Assembly (NCBI RefSeq): GCF_003586445.1
Contig: NZ_CP030028.1
Coordinates: 944,501-1,008,500, forward strand
Reading direction: 5' to 3'
DNA from: Bacillus sp. Y1
GTDB lineage: Bacteria; Bacillota; Bacilli; Bacillales; Cytobacillaceae
DNA: 64,000 nt
Position numbers and translations under genes: made by a program. The notes beneath the pieces were generated by a model. It saw nothing but the letters and a program-made list of their open reading frames with translations, had not been told where the DNA came from and did no database searches. Shown here piece after piece: positions 60,533 to 64,000 of this stretch; within the stretch, counting starts at the first letter, position 1; the number at the start of each line of letters is the position of its first letter.

Positions 60533-61598
60533 CTATTTTTACCATTATCTTGTCGATTGCATGATAGCCATAGCCTTTTCGATTCCAAAAGGGCTTTTTT
60601 GGTTGAACACGATTATCCGAGTCGGTAGCTCTAGACATAATGGTGTATTCACCTTTTTTCTCAGCTCTCCAGTGATAGTACCAAGTAGTCCAAGGATAAC
60701 CATTAGGGTCCAAGGTTTCTATGTTTGCATCGTACCACGATCCTCCATTGTCAGTACTAATTTCAACCTTTAGTATATGTCCTTGGCCAGTCCAGGCTAT
60801 TCCCCTTATTGTGTGTGTGCCCGTTTGTAAAATATCTCTATCCAGTGGCTGCTGAATCGTTGAATTTACATGGATTGTGGTCACTGGAACAGCTTCTTTG
60901 TTGCTTTCTTTGTACGGGTAATATACATAATCAATCGTTTGAAAGGGACCTGTAAATGGAGAATCAGTAACGATTATTTGCTTAATCCATTTAACCGAGG
61001 CCATAGCATACCACTGTGGAACAATTAGTCTTAAAGGAAAGCCGTGCTTAAAAGGGATAGGTTTGCCATTAAATTCATAAGCAATAATCGTGTCTGGATG
61101 AAGAGCTTTTTCTAAAGGAAGACTTCGAGTGTAAGAGACTAATTGATCAGTGTCTTTACGCTCCCCATAATCAAATCCTTCAACAACTACTTCAAAAGCA
61201 CTTTCTTTTATACCTGCAAGTTCTAGTACATTTCTTAATGGTACACCTTTCCAAAGTCCTTGGCTCACCGCCCCTTTTTCCCACTGCTCACCAAACACTT
61301 TCGGCTCGAAAAAGCTTCGCTTATTCCCTGAACATTCAAGAACTACCTTTACCTGTTTTGAGGGCAATTGGGTTAGTTGTTGTAATGAAAAAAACAATGG
61401 TTTTTTCACATGACCACTAACGGGCAGCCAGTAGCTAGAGTATGAGAGCGCTGGGTAGGAAAAGTGATTGCGTCTATAGAAAAGTCGAGAAGAAGTGGTG
61501 TCGCTGTCTAGAAAGGAGATGGGTGACTCTTGATTCTCAGGATGAAGGCTTTTGGTTATTAAATAAGGTTTTGCACTAGGTTGGAAGTGATTATTCAT
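60528..61598 (-). CDS. Sulfite-oxidase-type molybdopterin oxidoreductase
   Basis: A 356-residue enzyme with the molybdopterin domain (about 30-220) and the C-terminal Mo-co dimerisation domain (about 235-350). Cys89 in VVLECSGN fits the molybdenum ligand; FKHGFPLRLIVPQWYAMASVKWI matches the family. No signal peptide, so cytoplasmic unlike typical periplasmic SorA/SOX enzymes. GGAGGAG precedes the ATG. Likely oxidises sulfite or a related compound; electron acceptor unknown. It is the second such gene in the window. Confidence 0.85.
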   Translation of the reverse strand: MNNHFQPSAKPYLITKSLHPENQESPISFLDSDTTSSRLFYRRNHFSYPALSYSSYWLPVSGHVKKPLFFSLQQLTQLPSKQVKVVLECSGNKRSFFEPKVFGEQWEKGAVSQGLWKGVPLRNVLELAGIKESAFEVVVEGFDYGERKDTDQLVSYTRSLPLEKALHPDTIIAYEFNGKPIPFKHGFPLRLIVPQWYAMASVKWIKQIIVTDSPFTGPFQTIDYVYYPYKESNKEAVPVTTIHVNSTIQQPLDRDILQTGTHTIRGIAWTGQGHILKVEISTDNGGSWYDANIETLDPNGYPWTTWYYHWRAEKKGEYTIMSRATDSDNRVQPKKPFWNRKGYGYHAIDKIMVKIE

Positions 61599-61747
61599 CT
61601 GTCTCCTCCAAATTTAATAGATTGTTTTGTAAAGAATATGTGGCTACCGAATGAAATAGTCTTTTGTGGCTGTAAAGACCTTGTTTTTACGAAGACATTT
61701 TGGCAGTATAAGAGAGGGTTAAAACTAGTTTGATCGGAGGAATACAA

Positions 61748-62083
61748 ATGGCTAACTTGCCAAATTGTCCAAAGTGCCAATCGGAATACACATACGAAGA
61801 TGGTACATTGTATATTTGTCCAGAGTGTGCACATGAATGGACAACAGATAGTGAAATAAGTGAAGAGCAAAAGGTCGTGAAGGATGCAAACGGGAATGTA
61901 CTAAACGATGGTGACACTGTTTCAGTTATTAAGGATCTAAAAGTAAAGGGATCGTCATCAGTGATTAAGATCGGTACGAAGGTGAAAAATATTCGTCTTG
62001 TCGAAGGCGATCATGATATTGACTGTAAAATTGATGGATTTGGTGCGATGCAATTAAAATCGGAATTTGTAAAGAAAATATAG
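61748..62083 (+). CDS. yjdM: YjdM (PhnA) zinc-ribbon protein
   Basis: A 111-residue protein, the same length as Escherichia coli YjdM/PhnA. An N-terminal zinc ribbon with Cys7, Cys10, Cys24 and Cys27 (CPKC, CPEC) precedes the conserved SH3-like domain ([25 protein letters not shown]). CGGAGG suits the ATG at 61748 rather than the TTG at 61730. Despite the old name it is not phosphonoacetate hydrolase; its role is uncertain. Confidence 0.88.
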   Translation: MANLPNCPKCQSEYTYEDGTLYICPECAHEWTTDSEISEEQKVVKDANGNVLNDGDTVSVIKDLKVKGSSSVIKIGTKVKNIRLVEGDHDIDCKIDGFGAMQLKSEFVKKI

Positions 62084-62231
62084 CATAAGAATTGATTGAT
62101 TAAAGCCGTATAATACATATTTGTGGTATTTACTGGATATATAAGGATATACTAGTAGGAAGGGAACATCCATATGGTCTTCTAGTTCTCATTTGTAGAA
62201 GGCAAGAGACCCTTAGGAAGGATGGCCAAAA

Positions 62232-62600
62232 ATGACTGTAATCGGTTACCAAGCTCAAGTAGCAGATGGAATTAGAAAAAAAGGAATCAAAAGAGTGAAC
62301 TCCTTTTTTAAAACACCTGAAGAAGCAGTAGAAGAGGCTTTTTCTTTAAAGGAAAAGTTGGATTTAAGATACAAAAATAAAATCAAGTGGGATTATAGTA
62401 AGAAAATTACAGGCACACTTGAAAAAATGAAGATCCTAAAGGGGTACTTAGATGGAGATGAAGATTCCAGTGCTTTTTATCTTCAGATTACTACCTCAGA
62501 GATTCAGAGAAATTTAAAATTATCTACTCCTAGTAAGCCCAAAAAGTTTACTGCGAATGACAAAAAAGTAATGACAAAAGTAGCTAAAATATTTGTATAA
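62232..62600 (+). CDS. Basic protein of unknown function
   Basis: A 122-residue protein rich in lysine (estimated strongly basic), with a start MTVIGYQAQVADGIRKKGIK and helical segments TPEEAVEEAFSLKEKL and NDKKVMTKVAKIF. GGAAGG precedes the ATG. No membrane helix or signal. I do not recognise a family. It lies between yjdM and a cold-shock gene. Confidence 0.6.
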   Translation: MTVIGYQAQVADGIRKKGIKRVNSFFKTPEEAVEEAFSLKEKLDLRYKNKIKWDYSKKITGTLEKMKILKGYLDGDEDSSAFYLQITTSEIQRNLKLSTPSKPKKFTANDKKVMTKVAKIFV

Positions 62601-62763
62601 TTTATTTCCTATGTGGTTGGAGAATATATGTAATTATTACTTATCATTGTTTTATTGCTCATAACCTGTTATTCTTAGATAGAATTATTTTTGTTCGGTC
62701 TGTAAGGAAAAAATAGTGAAAGCTTTTTCGCCTTTGATTTCTCATTGAGCAATGATAGTATTA

Positions 62764-62780
62764 ATTGTGGAGTATTCCAC
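62764..62780 (+). promoter_or_regulatory. Hairpin in the cold-shock gene leader
   Basis: GTGGA and TTCCAC form a small stem just before the AGGAGG site (62783). Cold-shock leaders often hide or expose the ribosome site with temperature; here the helix is short. Confidence 0.35.
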
Positions 62781-62795
62781 GCAGGAGGAAACAAC

Positions 62796-62996
62796 ATGCA
62801 ACAAGGTACAGTAAAATGGTTTAATGCAGAAAAAGGCTTCGGTTTTATCGAGATTCAAGGTGGAGAAGATGTATTTGTTCACTTCTCAGCGATTCAAGGC
62901 GAAGGATTTAAATCTTTAGACGAAGGTCAAAAGGTTACTTTTGATACTGAGCAAGGTCAACGTGGACTTCAAGCTACGAACGTAAAAAAAGCTTAA
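62796..62996 (+). CDS. Cold-shock protein, CspA family
   Basis: A 66-residue CspA-type OB-fold RNA chaperone. RNP1 is KGFGFIEI (13-20) and RNP2 is VFVHF (26-30). The frame is open from 62745, but AGGAGG before the ATG at 62796 fixes the start and gives the normal family length. A strong terminator follows. It binds single-stranded nucleic acid and aids translation at low temperature. Confidence 0.93.
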   Translation: MQQGTVKWFNAEKGFGFIEIQGGEDVFVHFSAIQGEGFKSLDEGQKVTFDTEQGQRGLQATNVKKA

Positions 62997-63013
62997 GTTT
63001 AATATACGTAAAA

Positions 63014-63043
63014 GCAGATGGTCAAATGGCCATCTGTTTTTTT
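63014..63043 (+). terminator. Terminator after csp gene
   Basis: CAGATGG and CCATCTG around a short loop, then T7. Confidence 0.85.
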
Positions 63044-63066
63044 ATGTCTCATTAAGATAAAAGAAA

Positions 63067-63103
63067 TGGAGCTAAAACCTTTGAGGTTTTAGCACCATTT
63101 TTA
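63067..63103 (-). terminator. Terminator of the chemoreceptor gene
   Basis: ATGG-GCTAAAACC pairs with GGTTTTAGC-CCAT with one mismatch; on the minus strand it follows the chemoreceptor stop and ends in a T tract. Confidence 0.8.
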
Positions 63104-63106
63104 TTG

Positions 63107-64000
63107 TTATTCATGCACTTTGAATGTATTTACCATTGCTTGAAGATCTTCAGCCATTTTAGCTAATGAATGAGCGGAAGCGGTGATTTCTTCCATTGAA
63201 GCAAGCTGTTCCTCAGCACCTGCAGCCACAGTTTGAGAACCTGATGAAGATTCTTCCGTTTTCATTGAGATATCAAAAATACCCATGGCAACCTGCTCCA
63301 CGCTTGAAGATAACTGCTTAACTGCAGCAGATACTTCAACGGATTGTCTTGATACATCCGAAGCAGAGTGAAGAATTTTCTCAAATGATTTACCGGTATC
63401 ATTAATTAGTACAAGACCAGTTTGTACTTCTGTTGTACATTTATCCATTGATACAACTGCATTAGCAGTACTGCTTTGAATATCATGTATCAAGTGTGTA
63501 ATTTGTTCAGCCGAACGTCGAGATTCCTCAGCTAATTTTCTTACTTCATCAGCCACCACTGCGAATCCCTTTCCATGTTCCCCAGCTCTTGCTGCTTCAA
63601 TTGCTGCATTTAAAGCAAGTAGATTTGTTTGCTCTGATATACCAGAGATAACTGCCAGGATTTTTTCAATCTCGGAAGATCGGTCTCCCAAGTCCTTAAT
63701 AATACTAGATGATGTTTGGACTGTTTCATTAATGGATCCCATTTGGTCAATGGTTTTCTTGAGAGCGATATTTCCTTTTTCTGATTCTTCGGTTGTTACA
63801 TTTGAATGATTAGAAACTTGCGTAATCGAATCCGCGATATTTGTAATGCCAATTGCCATTTGTTGTGTAGAAATGGATACAACTTCTGTACCCTTTACAG
63901 ATGCTTCGCCGTTAGCTGCCATAATAGAACTAGCTTCAGCAATTTGTTCTGCGGCTTTATTTGTTTCTTCAGCACTAGCCATTAGCTGCTCAGAAGAGGC
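63107..64000 (-). CDS. Methyl-accepting chemotaxis protein, 3' part
   Basis: The frame is open to the window edge, so at least 298 C-terminal residues are present and the sensor end is missing. The signalling hairpin tip [36 protein letters not shown] is fully conserved and binds CheA and CheW. Flanking coiled coils carry methylation-type Glu/Gln heptads. There are no membrane helices in the visible part. The gene forms a single unit with its own terminator. The ligand cannot be judged. Confidence 0.88.
   Translation of the reverse strand, partial: ASSEQLMASAEETNKAAEQIAEASSIMAANGEASVKGTEVVSISTQQMAIGITNIADSITQVSNHSNVTTEESEKGNIALKKTIDQMGSINETVQTSSSIIKDLGDRSSEIEKILAVISGISEQTNLLALNAAIEAARAGEHGKGFAVVADEVRKLAEESRRSAEQITHLIHDIQSSTANAVVSMDKCTTEVQTGLVLINDTGKSFEKILHSASDVSRQSVEVSAAVKQLSSSVEQVAMGIFDISMKTEESSSGSQTVAAGAEEQLASMEEITASAHSLAKMAEDLQAMVNTFKVHE

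Noticed and set aside
62745-62795. N-terminal extension of the cold-shock protein
   Set aside because: No ribosome site for it; AGGAGG before 62796 gives the standard 66-residue protein.

Overview
The window looks like chromosome of a low-GC, spore-forming Bacillaceae (Bacillus sensu lato). The evidence is the set of homologues of Bacillus genes (ysnE, yuzF, yhbD-bacE-bacF, artPQR, nupNOPQ, thrZ, swrC, a sporulation-type sensor kinase), AGGAGG-type ribosome binding sites, frequent GTG/TTG starts, and Firmicute regulatory RNAs (S-box, T-box, guanidine-I) and operators (PurR, BirA, CcpA and TnrA type). I see no rRNA, tRNA, insertion sequence, prophage or CRISPR array. Function calls rest on reading motifs by eye, without database searches.

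0-12 kb: a LysE-type exporter, a truncated haemoglobin, the acetyltransferase YsnE, a CBO0543 membrane protein and a large membrane GGDEF-EAL protein. A purine nucleoside importer (nupNOPQ) follows behind a PurR-box pair and is co-directional with a single-domain molybdopterin oxidoreductase and a nucleoside phosphorylase. 12-24 kb: a secreted DUF1906 protein, an M20 amidohydrolase, an arginine-type ABC importer (artPQR), and a complete 5-keto-4-deoxyuronate / 2-keto-3-deoxygluconate cluster (kduI, kduD, a YhcH-like gene, kdgT, kdgK, an IclR regulator, kdgA) with a cre site at its head. Then come a manganese catalase and YuzF. 24-34 kb: S-box-controlled S-methylmethionine salvage (mmuP-mmuM); a 1.5-kb array of about 28 copies of a 52-bp hairpin repeat; and a leftward operon for a MacAB-like exporter, a secreted cadherin-like protein and a FlxA-like coiled-coil protein. 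The array lies directly downstream of that operon.

34-48 kb: thrZ behind two tandem T-box leaders, a soluble sporulation-type histidine kinase, two MpsC (DUF2294) paralogues, the bactofilin operon yhbD-bacE-bacF with a probable autoregulatory palindrome, a TetR/MMPL pair with two matching operator-like sites, and an SwrC-type RND pump. 48-64 kb: a cluster of degenerate palindromes, bioY-bioB with a BirA operator, a methyltransferase and a signal peptidase I. Next is a guanidine-I riboswitch operon (ABC importer, two DUF1989 urea-carboxylase-associated proteins, a PxpA-like protein) with a TnrA/GlnR box at about -50. The rest is a secreted CcpA-type-regulated esterase, a PadR/DUF1129 pair, a sulfite-oxidase-like enzyme, YjdM, a cold-shock protein and the 3' part of a chemoreceptor cut by the window edge.

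The least explained items are the 52-bp hairpin array (26.95-28.44 kb), the guanidine operon that lacks carboxylase and allophanate hydrolase genes in this window, the exporter/cadherin/FlxA operon, and the terminator-bearing leaders around the kinase and MpsC genes.
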